This document shows positions 16,402 to 25,574 of a stretch of DNA of 64,000 bases, piece after piece. Source of the stretch: Bacillus pseudomycoides DSM 12442 (GTDB taxonomy: Bacteria; Bacillota; Bacilli; Bacillales; Bacillaceae_G). The translations under genes and the position numbers were made by a program. Under the pieces are notes generated by a model. The model was not told the origin of the DNA. It searched no databases and saw only the letters and a list, made by a program, of their open reading frames with translations. The stretch spans positions 2,113,973 to 2,177,972 of the forward strand of contig NZ_CM000745.1 in NCBI RefSeq assembly GCF_000161455.1. Reading direction: 5' to 3'. How positions within the stretch are numbered: position 1 is the stretch's first letter; every line of letters begins with the position of its first letter.

Positions 16402-17037
16402 TTAGGACTGCCTCATCAAAATATCCAAAATGTAATTAAACGTTCCTTTTTTAGCTCCCAAAGTCGTTTCCATTATATTGATAAACGCCTTTGCTCTTTG
16501 CATTGCTTCATGCGGCTGCCATTGAAACAATCCTTCATCGAATATGACTTGTGCAGACGCGATCAAGAACTCCATTGTTTCCTGGGGGTAAGCCGTCTCA
16601 AAAATTTTTTCTTTGATTCCCTGTTCAATTACCTCTGTTAAAACAGGTGTTAAATGTAAAATAGCTTGCACTAAACTTTTTTGATGCATTTCTGCATTAT
16701 TTGGCTGGTGAAATTGTTCAATCATTTTTTCTTTATTCCCACCTGCTTTCGGCACTTGCACCATTAAAATTTGAAACAATTTATCCAACACAGTGATATT
16801 AGGACTTGAGGCAATCTTTTTTGCGGCCACTACATCTGCATTTACAATCCGAGTAATAATAGCGTCCATTACTTCCTCTTTTGATTTGAAATAATGATAA
16901 AATGTTCCTTTCGCAATACCAATTTCTCGTAAAATATCATTTACAGTTGTTTTCATATACCCTTTAGAAACGAACAGTTTTTCTGCTGTATCCAGAATTT
17001 CATTTCTACGTTCTTCATATTCTTTTACTGTTCTCAC
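16402..17037 (-). CDS. TetR/AcrR-family regulator of the adjacent MFS pump
   Basis: A 211-residue repressor with a clear N-terminal helix-turn-helix (ILDTAEKLFVSKGYMKTTVN, DILREIGIAKGTFYHYFKSKEEVMDAI, about residues 14-60) and a helical ligand domain. Translation starts at GTG (17035-17037) behind AAAGGAG. Its own promoter carries the near-perfect palindrome at 17055-17075, and a second copy lies before the MFS gene downstream, the usual sign of autoregulation plus pump control. The inducer is unknown. Confidence 0.92.
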   Translation of the reverse strand: MRTVKEYEERRNEILDTAEKLFVSKGYMKTTVNDILREIGIAKGTFYHYFKSKEEVMDAIITRIVNADVVAAKKIASSPNITVLDKLFQILMVQVPKAGGNKEKMIEQFHQPNNAEMHQKSLVQAILHLTPVLTEVIEQGIKEKIFETAYPQETMEFLIASAQVIFDEGLFQWQPHEAMQRAKAFINIMETTLGAKKGTFNYILDILMRQS

Positions 17038-17054
17038 AAAGAAACTCCTTTCAT

Positions 17055-17075
17055 CTAGACCGACTGTCGGTCTAG
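17055..17075. promoter_or_regulatory. TetR operator in front of its own gene
   Basis: A perfect palindrome with 10-base arms, CTAGACCGAC and its complement, around a central T, just upstream of the GTG start of the TetR gene. The near-identical site at 16361-16379 supports its role as the repressor's binding site. Confidence 0.8.
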
Positions 17076-17248
17076 TATAAATATATGCGTAGCCTGTGAA
17101 AAAGTGTCATACAAATTAAAATGAATCAAGTTGTTTTTACCACATGTTTCCTAATGATGTATACAACATCCTAATTAAATTATCCTTCTACTTTAATGAA
17201 CAAAAAAGAATTCTTTACATCTATTTACCTGCTGTACATAAAAACAAA

Positions 17249-17284
17249 AAAAGTCGTTCCCTTCTTTAAAAGGAAACGACTTTT
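17249..17284 (-). terminator. Terminator of the helicase gene
   Basis: A 15-base stem with one mismatch (AAAAGTCGTTCCCTT / AAGGAAACGACTTTT), flanked by an A-run that becomes a T-run on the minus strand. Confidence 0.8.
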
Positions 17285-17306
17285 CACTATAAACACTTAC
17301 TCTATA

Positions 17307-18617
17307 TTATCTACCGCGTCTCTGCTGACCTTGCTTTTTGCTATTTTTCTTTTCACTTGGTTTATGAAATGATCGTTGTTTTGTATTCTTTGATCCCCCA
17401 GGGTTATCTTTTTGACCGTATTGACCTGTTTTCTTTGGTTTTTTGATTTGCTGTTTTTTCTTTTTTTCACTCGCATCATCGTTTTGTTTAACAGGTAGTT
17501 CCAACTCTTGTCTTTGCAACGTTGCGCCAATGCCTTTTTCAATCTCTTTTAAATACATTTCATCTTTCGGTGCAACGAATGTAATTGCAAGGCCTGATCC
17601 ACCAGCGCGTCCAGTTCGGCCAATTCGGTGTATATAACTCTCTACATCTTCTGGAATGTCATAGTTAAATACATGTGTTACGCCTTCTACATCTAATCCA
17701 CGAGCTGCTACATCTGTTGCGATTAAATATTGAATTTTCGCATCACGAAAACTCTTCATTACTCGTTCCCGTTTTCCTTGAGATAAATCACCATGAAGCT
17801 CATCGCAGTTATAGCCGTACCCTTTTAAATCATCATATAACTTACTCGCTCTACGCTTTGTACGACAAAAAATAACTGCTAAAAACGGCTGATCCCGGTC
17901 CATCACATGGCGCAGTGCATCTTGCTTTGTCCGATCTGTCGTTTCAATAATACCTTGCTTAATATTATTCACCGTTACTTCCGCACTTTGAATTTGAATC
18001 ATCTCAGGTTCTTTCATATAGCGCTTCGCAAGCTTTTTAATATCTTTTGGCATCGTCGCTGAAAATAACATCGTTTGTTTACTCTCAGGTGTTTCTTCTA
18101 AAATGTCTTCTATATCATATAAAAAGCCGAAATGAAGCATTTGATCTGCTTCATCTAATACAAGCATAGAAACATTGGATAATACAATCGTTTCGCGGCG
18201 TAAATGGTCTAATAAACGTCCTGGTGTTGCCACAACAATGTGCGTATTTCCTTTTAACTTTCTCATTTGCTGCGCAACATCTTGACCACCATATATCGCA
18301 AGAACATTGATATTTTCTTGATGAACAAGCATTTTTTCAATTTCAGTTGTGATTTGTAGTGCTAATTCTCTAGTTGGTGCAACAATTAAAGCTTGTACAT
18401 CACTTGACTCAGGATCAATTTTTTCTAGAATTGGTAAGACGAACGCCAATGTCTTCCCTGTTCCTGTTTTTGCTTGCCCAATTATATCTTTTCCAGCCAT
18501 AACAACCGGGATTGCTTTCTCTTGAATTGGCGTTGCTTCAGCAATCCCATTTTCACGTAATGTATGATTAAATGTCTCACTAATTCCTAATTCTAAAAAG
18601 TTTTTCAAACAGATCAC
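17307..18617 (-). CDS. DEAD-box ATP-dependent RNA helicase
   Basis: A 436-residue RNA helicase. All core motifs are present in order: Q motif (IAEATPIQEKAIP), I AKTGTGKT, Ia APTRELALQ, Ib TPGRLLD, II VLDEADQM, III SATMP, IV VIFCRTKRRA, V ATDVAARGLDV and VI HRIGRTGRAG. After about residue 370 comes a low-complexity basic tail rich in K, Q, G and R, typical of RNA-remodelling Csh-type helicases. The start is the GTG at 18617 behind GAGGA; a TTG three codons later is the alternative. B. cereus has several Csh paralogues active in the cold; which one this is cannot be decided here. Confidence 0.92.
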   Translation of the reverse strand: MICLKNFLELGISETFNHTLRENGIAEATPIQEKAIPVVMAGKDIIGQAKTGTGKTLAFVLPILEKIDPESSDVQALIVAPTRELALQITTEIEKMLVHQENINVLAIYGGQDVAQQMRKLKGNTHIVVATPGRLLDHLRRETIVLSNVSMLVLDEADQMLHFGFLYDIEDILEETPESKQTMLFSATMPKDIKKLAKRYMKEPEMIQIQSAEVTVNNIKQGIIETTDRTKQDALRHVMDRDQPFLAVIFCRTKRRASKLYDDLKGYGYNCDELHGDLSQGKRERVMKSFRDAKIQYLIATDVAARGLDVEGVTHVFNYDIPEDVESYIHRIGRTGRAGGSGLAITFVAPKDEMYLKEIEKGIGATLQRQELELPVKQNDDASEKKKKQQIKKPKKTGQYGQKDNPGGSKNTKQRSFHKPSEKKNSKKQGQQRRGR

Positions 18618-18691
18618 TTCTTTTCCTCATTTTTCACATTAAGCTCTCATTGTACCACTTGTTTCGCTAAATATGAAAAATAAGATAATTC

Positions 18692-18961
18692 TTATCTCCT
18701 TTTTTTATGCTCACTATGAATGATTTGGATTAGTTCTTTCTGTTTCTCTTTTGATTTTGTTAGCAATTTCATATTTGTAGGTAACAAAATCAGCCTCTTG
18801 ATTTTCCGATTATTCCAAATAATCCCTGTATACCTTGTATCTTCATGTACATCTCGAAACCATTCTTGTTCACTTAGCTGCGCAATATGATATTTTAATT
18901 TCGCGTCAGTCCTCGGATAGAACAGAATAATATCGGCTATTACATCAAACAAAAGCCACAT
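18692..18961 (-). CDS. Small hypothetical protein
   Basis: An 89-residue protein opening with a short hydrophobic stretch (MWLLFDVIADIILFY), then a soluble, aromatic-rich middle (EQEWFRDVHEDTRYTGIIW) and a very basic tail (KSKEKQKELIQIIHSEHKKRR). The ATG at 18961 is chosen because GGGGGGAG lies 5 bases upstream. I do not recognise the family. It is a single gene between the helicase and the YkvA-like gene. Confidence 0.6.
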   Translation of the reverse strand: MWLLFDVIADIILFYPRTDAKLKYHIAQLSEQEWFRDVHEDTRYTGIIWNNRKIKRLILLPTNMKLLTKSKEKQKELIQIIHSEHKKRR

Positions 18962-19149
18962 GTTTTCTCCCCCCAATATTCTTCTTTTTTACTCATATGA
19001 GTATGAACAACAAGAAAGAAATGATAAAAAGGGTTATTTTGTCGATTGTTTGTCTATCCTTTTAAAAAATCTATATTTTTAAGCGCATTTACATAATGTT
19101 AAATATACTTTTACAAAATTAATGAAAAAACGAAATAAGGAGTGATTAT

Positions 19150-19479
19150 ATGGAGAAACAGAAATTATGGAAAAAATTAAATGAAGGTGCAACGAAATTA
19201 GGAAAATCCGGTGTGTATGAGAGCATTATTTTATATTACACTTTAAAAAAGAACGGACTGCCTACTAAAGCCAAAATAATTATATTAGCTGCGCTTTCCT
19301 ATTATGTATGGTCAATCGATTTCATCCCAGATTTAGCAGCTATTATTGGAATCGGCCTGTTAGATGATGTTATCGCAATTGCTTGGGCACATAGATATAT
19401 CATGGTACATACAAATGCAGAAATTCGAGAAAAAGGAAAAGTAAAGATGGAATCCTTATTTGGAGCAACACATACATAA
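19150..19479 (+). CDS. YkvA-like DUF1232 membrane protein
   Basis: A 109-residue protein with the DUF1232 core: LPTKAKIIILAALSYYVWSIDFIPDLAAIIGIGLLDDVIAIAWA, about residues 38-82, containing the hallmark P-x-D-x-I-P-D-like segment DFIPD followed by GLLDD. Such proteins span the membrane once or twice and have no defined activity. The ATG has AAGGAGTGA upstream and a terminator follows at 19492. It points away from the helicase cluster and stands alone. Confidence 0.85.
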   Translation: MEKQKLWKKLNEGATKLGKSGVYESIILYYTLKKNGLPTKAKIIILAALSYYVWSIDFIPDLAAIIGIGLLDDVIAIAWAHRYIMVHTNAEIREKGKVKMESLFGATHT

Positions 19480-19491
19480 TGCATCAAACAA

Positions 19492-19518
19492 GAAAGACGG
19501 TCTTCATAACCGTCTTTT
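19492..19518. terminator. Terminator of the YkvA-like gene
   Basis: Stem GAAAGACGGT / ACCGTCTTTT with a 7-base loop and T-rich 3' side, 12 bases after the stop; it may also serve the minus-strand remnant ending at 19524. Confidence 0.75.
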
Positions 19519-19523
19519 CTGTA

Positions 19524-20702
19524 CTATACATGTACTTGTTCTATCTGCATTTGTAAGCAATCCAACATTCTTTTCATTTCACGTTCTTTATAGTGATTTA
19601 AGCAAGCAATTTGAATCCAGTTATTTTGTTGTAAATAGTTTGATTCATAATGGATAATAAACCCTTGCAATGCTAATGAATCTCCTATTTCCTTAGAAGA
19701 AAGTTCTTTATCTAATGCAATTGTAAGAATGATAGATGAAGCATACTTTTTTTGAGATACAAGTTGTAATTCCATATTGGTAACAGCTGCTTCAATAAAG
19801 GTATACATCTTATATATTTTCTTAAATTTGTTTTCATCTTCAAGATTCTTTAATGCTTCTTGTAAGGCGCATATTAAATTCCAAGACTGAGAGTACGGTA
19901 CACTTCTGTTCTCTGTGTACATTCCTATATCCATGTACACAGAGAAAGTTGCAGTCGGATTTACAGTATGATTATAAAATACAAAAGAGAGCCCAGTGTA
20001 TGCTCCAATTGCTTTTCCGCTAATTCCTCTATTTCATTGTATAAAAATGGTCTCCCCATTTCTCTTTCATATGTATCAAACGATAAGTTTGCTCGAATCG
20101 CCTGCTTGATTAAACGATTTCCAAACTCACCATTTGTTAAAACGAATCCACGTCCCTTTAATAACTTTAGCTGTAAAGCGATTGAATCATTAGCAATAAT
20201 CGTTCTTTCACATTCTCCATCGCAGCTTTAAATTGAATGGAACGATGCGAAATTGGATTAGAAGCAAATGCTTGCTGGACATTTTCTGCGATTTCTACGG
20301 GTCCAGGTCAAAATGTATATTCTTTCGTCACAAGACTTGTAATACTAGATTGTTCAAACATTTTTCGGGTGATATCCATCGGCTAAAATGAGCGCTAAAT
20401 CATACCCATTTAGAAGCAAATAGCGATGCAAAAATCGAATCAATCCGAGTAAAGCTCTTCCGTTTCGATATTCTTGCTCCACAGCTAATAAACGAATTTC
20501 ATATACACGATCACCACGTTCTGGTAACCACTCCTCTAAATGAGGTATTTAAATACGTATTTTCTTCATGGAACAAATCTATACGTTTGCGCTCTTCTGT
20601 TTGTTCATGCTGCGGAATTTCTTCTACGAATGTTTTATAATTTAGTTTATGAATACTTTCAAACTCCCATGCTTGATCAGCAATTTTATACATTAGCCCC
20701 AT
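19524..20702 (-). pseudogene. Decayed GNAT acetyltransferase / class V aminotransferase fusion gene
   Basis: Pieces of one long two-domain gene are readable in order on the minus strand but in different frames. The GNAT part runs from MGLMYKIADQAWEFESIHKL through YEIRLLAVEQEYRNGRALLG and FLHRYLLLNGYDLALI. The aminotransferase part begins near 20310 with a stop inside FxPGPVEIAENVQQAFASNP and SHRSIQFKAAM, continues in a further frame, and ends with an open 138-codon stretch (YMDIGMYTENRSVPYSQSW onward to the stop at 19524). The middle of the aminotransferase, including the PLP-lysine region, is deleted. The remnant is about 1.2 kb, clearly shorter than the roughly 1.6 kb I would expect. The start at 20702 has AAGGGG upstream. 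Confidence 0.8.
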
Positions 20703-20715
20703 GTTTTAATCCCCT

Positions 20716-21276
20716 TTATTTTCTATGTGCGTACAAAATCAATATAATAATGCAAACACTTAATACAATCGCTACCATAGAATAAGAGTATGCAATCATA
20801 CAAAGTGGTAAACAAGCGATTGTAATTAAACCAGCCTTTGTAAAACTCTTAAAAATTAAATAAAACAAAATAAATATAAGTACCAGAGTGAGCGCTATCA
20901 AATAATTGAACACAATCAGTCCGCCAATAAATGTCGAAATTCCCTTTCCGCCTTTATATTTAAAGAAAATTGGATATATATGACCTACAACAACTGCTAG
21001 TAGCGAGATTAATAGAAATATAGACTCCCCAAATAAGATTCTTGCTACATAAACAACAATTGCTCCTTTAAGGACATCTCCTAGAAATGTAGCAATAAAA
21101 TATACTTTTCCGTATAAACGCCCCATATTCCTCGCACCAGGATTTCCACTACCAACATCTCGAATATCTATCCCGTATTTCCATTTTATAATCATATATG
21201 CTGTTAATATGTTCCCAACCATATAAGCACCTATTACATACAGAAACTGGTTGATATGAATCATATAATCATTCAC
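20716..21276 (-). CDS. plsY: Glycerol-3-phosphate acyltransferase PlsY family
   Basis: A 186-residue five-span membrane enzyme that transfers the acyl group from acyl-phosphate to glycerol-3-phosphate, the first step of phospholipid synthesis. PlsY motifs are visible: GSGNPGARNMGR (motif 1), FKYKGGKGISTF (motif 2) and a later glycine-rich helix. It may start at the GTG (21276) or at the ATG four codons in, which is better spaced. The length is slightly below the usual 195-200. Bacilli of this group carry more than one PlsY, so this may be an accessory copy. The downstream neighbour is the decayed fusion gene. Confidence 0.88.
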   Translation of the reverse strand: MNDYMIHINQFLYVIGAYMVGNILTAYMIIKWKYGIDIRDVGSGNPGARNMGRLYGKVYFIATFLGDVLKGAIVVYVARILFGESIFLLISLLAVVVGHIYPIFFKYKGGKGISTFIGGLIVFNYLIALTLVLIFILFYLIFKSFTKAGLITIACLPLCMIAYSYSMVAIVLSVCIIILILYAHRK

Positions 21277-21304
21277 TTTCTATTTACTATTCTCAATACA
21301 CTCT

Positions 21305-21589
21305 TCAAGCATAAGTGGCATAGAAGTAAGCCATACAATAAAATATGAAACTTGCTACCGTTGTAATTCCTATCAAATTCCATGCAATAACACGTACGGA
21401 TTTAATATATTGTAAAATATATCCTATTGACCAGGCTATAAACAAACTTACAAGTATTATAACTTGCGGTTTATGCACCGGAACCTTATCAATTCCTATA
21501 ATGGCTATAATATTCATACATACGATAAGCAAGAAGATCGGAAATGAAATTCTAAATAAAAAAATCCATATTTTAATCCCAAAATCCAT
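21305..21589 (-). CDS. Small three-span membrane protein
   Basis: A 94-residue hydrophobic protein with spans at about residues 8-28, 38-55 and 66-88 and little else. AAAAAGGAGGTG lies directly upstream of the ATG, a very strong ribosome binding site. It lies between the sugar kinase and plsY on the same strand with short gaps, so the three may be co-transcribed. I do not recognise the family. Confidence 0.6.
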   Translation of the reverse strand: MDFGIKIWIFLFRISFPIFLLIVCMNIIAIIGIDKVPVHKPQVIILVSLFIAWSIGYILQYIKSVRVIAWNLIGITTVASFIFYCMAYFYATYA

Positions 21590-21635
21590 ATAACACCTCC
21601 TTTTTAAAGAAGACTGCTATATGGAAAAACTGTAT

Positions 21636-22535
21636 TTAAAATAAAGTAGATTTTTTTACAGCTAAAAAATAAGCTCCTTTTGCTGATGAAATTTCACTCT
21701 GAATAAAATTTATTTCATTAATATAGTTTTCGCAATACCTCTTAAATTCAGCATATATTTCTGGTACAGAGCACAAAATTCCGCCTTTTACTGCAATTGA
21801 AATTGGTACTTCAAATGACATTTTCTTATACACGTCAACTGTAATTCTGGCTAATTCTTCACTAGCTTTTGATATAATTTTGAACGCATCATCATTACCT
21901 TTCCTTGCTTCCTCTATTACAAGGGGGGTAATCGCAGCAACCTGATCTTTCTGTGAGGAATATACAAGTTGTTTTATATCAAATGGTGTATGAATAGGAA
22001 CTTGCTTTTGTATTACTCTGCTAAGATTGCAAAATTGCTCACCTTTATCATACTCGATTGTCATCCTTCTTAACGCCTGCAAAGCAATCCAATACCCACT
22101 CCCTTCATCTCCTAAAATATGGCCCCATCCTCCACTATACTCATATTCTGCTCCTTTTTTCCCTAAGCAGATAGCACCTGTTCCCGCTATTGTTAAAATA
22201 CCATCGTTTCCTCCTAATAAGGCCGCATGTGCAATTACTGCATCATCATAAATTTCAATATTTGTTTGATATCTCGCTATTAAACGTTCCTTTAACACAT
22301 TAATATCTATACTTTTCACACCCGCCAGCCCTAAACAAATACAAACGCAGTCCTCTTTAGACAAGCTTTGTTGACAATATTCAATTGCCTCCATAATATG
22401 CGATAAAGCTTTCTCATAATCTAGTAAAACATTTCCGAAACAGCTCATACTTCTTGCTATTTCTTTACCATTTTGGTCAAATGCAATCGCTTCTGTCTTC
22501 GTCCCACCACCGTCTACACCTATCATATACTTCAT
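21636..22535 (-). CDS. BadF/BadG-type sugar kinase (N-acetylglucosamine/MurNAc kinase-like)
   Basis: A 299-residue ASKHA-fold kinase. Phosphate-1 loop IGVDGGGTKTEAIAFD is at the N-terminus, phosphate-2 loop TIAGTGAICLGKKG and the following GGWGHILGDEGSGYWIALQAL in the middle, and AVKGGI near the end. This signature is that of GlcNAc kinases and the related MurK family, which phosphorylate amino sugars released from the cell wall. The ATG at 22535 follows GGTGGAAAG. It is the next gene after an anmK remnant and PTS genes, supporting a role in amino-sugar recovery; the exact substrate is inferred. Confidence 0.82.
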   Translation of the reverse strand: MKYMIGVDGGGTKTEAIAFDQNGKEIARSMSCFGNVLLDYEKALSHIMEAIEYCQQSLSKEDCVCICLGLAGVKSIDINVLKERLIARYQTNIEIYDDAVIAHAALLGGNDGILTIAGTGAICLGKKGAEYEYSGGWGHILGDEGSGYWIALQALRRMTIEYDKGEQFCNLSRVIQKQVPIHTPFDIKQLVYSSQKDQVAAITPLVIEEARKGNDDAFKIISKASEELARITVDVYKKMSFEVPISIAVKGGILCSVPEIYAEFKRYCENYINEINFIQSEISSAKGAYFLAVKKSTLF

Positions 22536-22553
22536 CTTTCCACCCACTTTTTC

Positions 22554-23614
22554 TTACCTCACAATTGGAGGGAATGTTACATTACCTAAAACGACAGGAT
22601 GTCTTCTGTAGCACTTGGTACATTACTTGGATTACGATGATATGTTTCATTTGCTAGCACAGCAAAAGCAATTGCTTCTTTTGCGGATGATGAATACCCA
22701 ATTTCCTCTTGTATAAGTACTTTACAGGGCGCCTCCTTCAAACTCTCTTTTATCATTTCTACAAGTGTTTTATTATAACTTCCACCTCCGTCAAGAATAA
22801 CTTCATCAATATGATAATAAGGAGAAATAACTTTTTGATAATGATGAACAATCGAGTTTGCTGTAAACATCGTTACAGTAGCTACAATATCTTCCTTACG
22901 GTGCTCCTTAAATCGCTTTAGCAATTCATCTGTAAACTCTTCTCCAAACTGTTCTCTTCCTGTTGACTTAGGTGGAACAGTTTTAAAAAACGAATGACTC
23001 ATACAAGAATAAAGCATTTCATTTATGACACTTCCTTGTCTTGCTATCTCACCATTTTTATCAAACGAGTACTGGAATAATCGCTGACATACTTCATCTA
23101 TCACCATATTTCCTGGCCCCGTATCAAAGGCAATCACTTCTTGTTTAGATACTCGGCTTGGAATTACAGTTACATTCCCTATCCCACCAATATTTTGAAG
23201 TAATCGATTTTTATTTTGGTCTCTATATAAAATAAGTTCTGAATATGGAACAAGAGGGGCTCCTTGACCACCAGCCGCCATATCCATTGTTCGAAAATTT
23301 GAAATGACTGTTGTTCCTGTTTCATAGGCTATAACTGCGGGTTCTCCGATTTGTAGTGTCGATGGAACAATCGTCTTCTCTTGAACAGGCTGATGATAAA
23401 TCGTTTGACCATGCGAGTCAATTAAATCTAATTGTTCTATTGGAAAATCAGATTGTTTACAGACTTTTTTCACTGCATTCGCAAAACATAGCCCGAGCTT
23501 AAAATTCAAACTACATATAAGTTGTACGTTAGAAGCTTCTATAGATAAGGCTTGCTGAATTTCATTTGTTATTTCTTTTGAAAACGGTACTGTAATAAAG
23601 CTGATTAGTTTCAC
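22554..23614 (-). pseudogene. anmK: Anhydro-N-acetylmuramic acid kinase, broken at both ends
   Basis: About 340 residues closely follow AnmK, which phosphorylates and hydrates 1,6-anhydroMurNAc during wall recycling: LICSLNFKLGLCFANAV, IDSHGQTIYHQPVQE, GEPAVIAYETGTTVISNFRT, AFDTGPGNMVIDE, STGREQFGEEF and ILDGGGSYN. Two lesions are visible. The first roughly 32 codons, which carry the ATP-binding GTMSGTSLDG-type loop, are absent; unrelated sequence with a hairpin (23631-23655) precedes the frame. Near 22600 a frameshift ends the protein at SATEDILSF, although the expected tail (HPVVLGNVTFPPIVR) follows in another frame to a stop at 22554. Loss of the ATP loop should abolish activity. Confidence 0.85.
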
Positions 23615-23712
23615 CTTTAATCATGAAAGAAGTGATAGACTAGTTGCCTATCACTCTAATACATATCTGTATGATTTCTTCATATTTCGCATCATTACAC
23701 GTTCACAGAACC

Positions 23713-24984
23713 TCACTCGCCATCACCACTCTTTTCGACTTCAATCATATTTTTATCGTACATTTTAAAAAATGGCAGATAGATAAGGAATGAGATTGCT
23801 ATATTAATGAAGACTAACACAACAGCTCTCCAATCTCCACCCGTCGCTAAATATGCACCAATTGGAGCTGGTAATGTCCATGGCGGCATAATATAAGTTG
23901 GTGTAACCAGTCCCATTGCTGTTGCAGTATAAGCAATTGTCGCTGTTACTAATGGTGTAATAATAAAAGGAATAATTAAAATCGGGTTTAACACGATTGG
24001 AAGCCCAAATATAACTGGCTCATTAATATTAAAAATACCAGGTACAATACACGTTCTTGACAGCGCTTTGGAATACTTTGATCTACCGAAGACAATCATG
24101 GCTAATACAAGCCCTAATGTAGCTCCGGAACCACCAATCCATATAAACCATTGGTATAATGGTTCTGGTGCAATAAATGGTATACTGCTTGCTCCATCTG
24201 CAACTGCAGCAGAGTTTTTACCAAGATAAACTTCCCATAAAGGACGGGCAACTGTCCCAACAACAGAAACACCATGTATGCCAAATGACCAGAAGAATGT
24301 AATTAGAAACACAGGTAGAATAACTCCAAAATAACTATCACCAGCTTTTACTAATGGTGCAGCTAGCTTATCAACTAAATGATGTAAATCAATGCTAAAA
24401 ACAACAGTAATAATACTCATAATAATAATAACGAAAGCAGCAGGTATAAGTGCTTCAAAAGAACGAGATACAGACGGTGGTACTTGCTCTGGCATTTTAA
24501 TCATCACATTTTTCGTCTTACAGAATCTCAAAATCTCAACCGATAAAATGGAAACAATCATTGTAACAAATAACCCATGCCCTCCAAGGTTTGTCATTGG
24601 GAGCATAAATCCTTTCTTATCAATGAGTTCAGGTGTCAATGTAAGAAGTAATGAGCAGACTGCAAGCTGCGCTCCTGATAAGGCATCTAATTTGTAACTT
24701 TTCGCTAAATTATATCCAATACCAAAGGCGATATAGAGCGACATAATAAACATCGTTAACCGATACGGTATTAAAATACTCGTTTGATGTTTGGCTGCCC
24801 ATAGTGAAATAAAACTATCCTTTGGAAGAGGCGGAAACGCCACAATTAGAAAGAAACTTCCTACAATAATAAACGGTAATGCTGAAATTACACCATCACG
24901 AATTGCTTGTAAATGCCTTTGCTCAGAAAGCCTCGCCATTGGACCAGATAAGTTATTCTCAAGAAATGAGACAAACTTATTCAT
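23713..24984 (-). CDS. PTS sugar transporter subunit IIC (lactose/cellobiose family)
   Basis: A 423-residue EIIC permease with about ten membrane spans. Family landmarks include GPMARLSEQRHLQAIRDGVISALPFIIVGSFFLI at the N-terminus, FFWSFGIHGVSV and the substrate-site region GIFNINEPVIFGLPIVLNP. The ATG at 24984 has GGAGGGAAG upstream. It is 12 bases after the EIIB gene. With anmK and a GlcNAc/MurNAc-type kinase downstream, the likely cargo is an amino-sugar or short beta-linked sugar, but EIIC family alone would also allow cellobiose. No EIIA gene is in the window, so it must borrow one. Confidence 0.88.
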   Translation of the reverse strand: MNKFVSFLENNLSGPMARLSEQRHLQAIRDGVISALPFIIVGSFFLIVAFPPLPKDSFISLWAAKHQTSILIPYRLTMFIMSLYIAFGIGYNLAKSYKLDALSGAQLAVCSLLLTLTPELIDKKGFMLPMTNLGGHGLFVTMIVSILSVEILRFCKTKNVMIKMPEQVPPSVSRSFEALIPAAFVIIIMSIITVVFSIDLHHLVDKLAAPLVKAGDSYFGVILPVFLITFFWSFGIHGVSVVGTVARPLWEVYLGKNSAAVADGASSIPFIAPEPLYQWFIWIGGSGATLGLVLAMIVFGRSKYSKALSRTCIVPGIFNINEPVIFGLPIVLNPILIIPFIITPLVTATIAYTATAMGLVTPTYIMPPWTLPAPIGAYLATGGDWRAVVLVFINIAISFLIYLPFFKMYDKNMIEVEKSGDGE

Positions 24985-24996
24985 CAAACTTCCCTC

Positions 24997-25302
24997 CTAA
25001 CGGATTAATTCATTCACAGCCTTTAATAGCGTCGGTCCACCAAGTGGTGTATAAGCTTGTGGCGGAATTATACCACAAGGAACAGACTGCTCATCTGCTA
25101 TTTTTTTCACTGCATCAAATCTATGCCTTACTTGCGGAGCAACCATTACAACGTCCCAGCCGTTCTTAACCTCTTCTTCCACTTCACTCGTTCCAATTGC
25201 GTGTACATCCATATTAATTCCCTTCTTCTCCGCTTCTTTTTTTAAAGCGTTTACAACAATTGAACTGGACATTCCTCCAGAGCATACAAACAGAACTTTC
25301 AT
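24997..25302 (-). CDS. PTS subunit IIB (lactose/cellobiose family)
   Basis: A 101-residue cytoplasmic EIIB. The phosphocysteine is Cys7 in MKVLFVCSGGMSSSIVVNAL, followed by the compact Rossmann-like fold ending in a variable helix. It accepts phosphate from an EIIA and passes it to sugar moving through the adjacent EIIC. AGGAGG precedes the ATG. It is the first gene of the minus-strand amino-sugar operon and diverges from the GH10-like hydrolase gene. Confidence 0.92.
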   Translation of the reverse strand: MKVLFVCSGGMSSSIVVNALKKEAEKKGINMDVHAIGTSEVEEEVKNGWDVVMVAPQVRHRFDAVKKIADEQSVPCGIIPPQAYTPLGGPTLLKAVNELIR

Positions 25303-25490
25303 TTCATAATCCTCCTATATGCTTTAAGTAATTTTTATCCTTTTTCAAGGACTGTCAAACCACCAACGAAAGGAAGTTTCACGTTATTAAAAATCATATG
25401 AAGAATGTAGACAAATTAGTTCTGACGAAATGAAATTTCAGAAAAAAATTTTTTTATGTTAAATAAAAGTTTCAGCCCCTACTTTCTCAA

Positions 25491-25519
25491 TTGTGAATCT
25501 TATATTCACGTGATATAGT
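25491..25519 (+). promoter_or_regulatory. Promoter with an embedded inverted repeat for the GH10-like gene
   Basis: A sigma-A-like promoter, TTGTGA (25491-25496), 17-base spacer, TATAGT (25514-25519). The perfect dyad GTGAAT-CTTAT-ATTCAC (25493-25509) overlaps the -35 box and spacer, a natural place for a repressor. The region 25303-25490 otherwise holds the divergent PTS promoter and nothing else I can see. Confidence 0.5.
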
Positions 25520-25574
25520 AGTCTCGAAAATAGAATATGTAAGGAGGCGTACGATTATTTTCAGAAAATTATTG

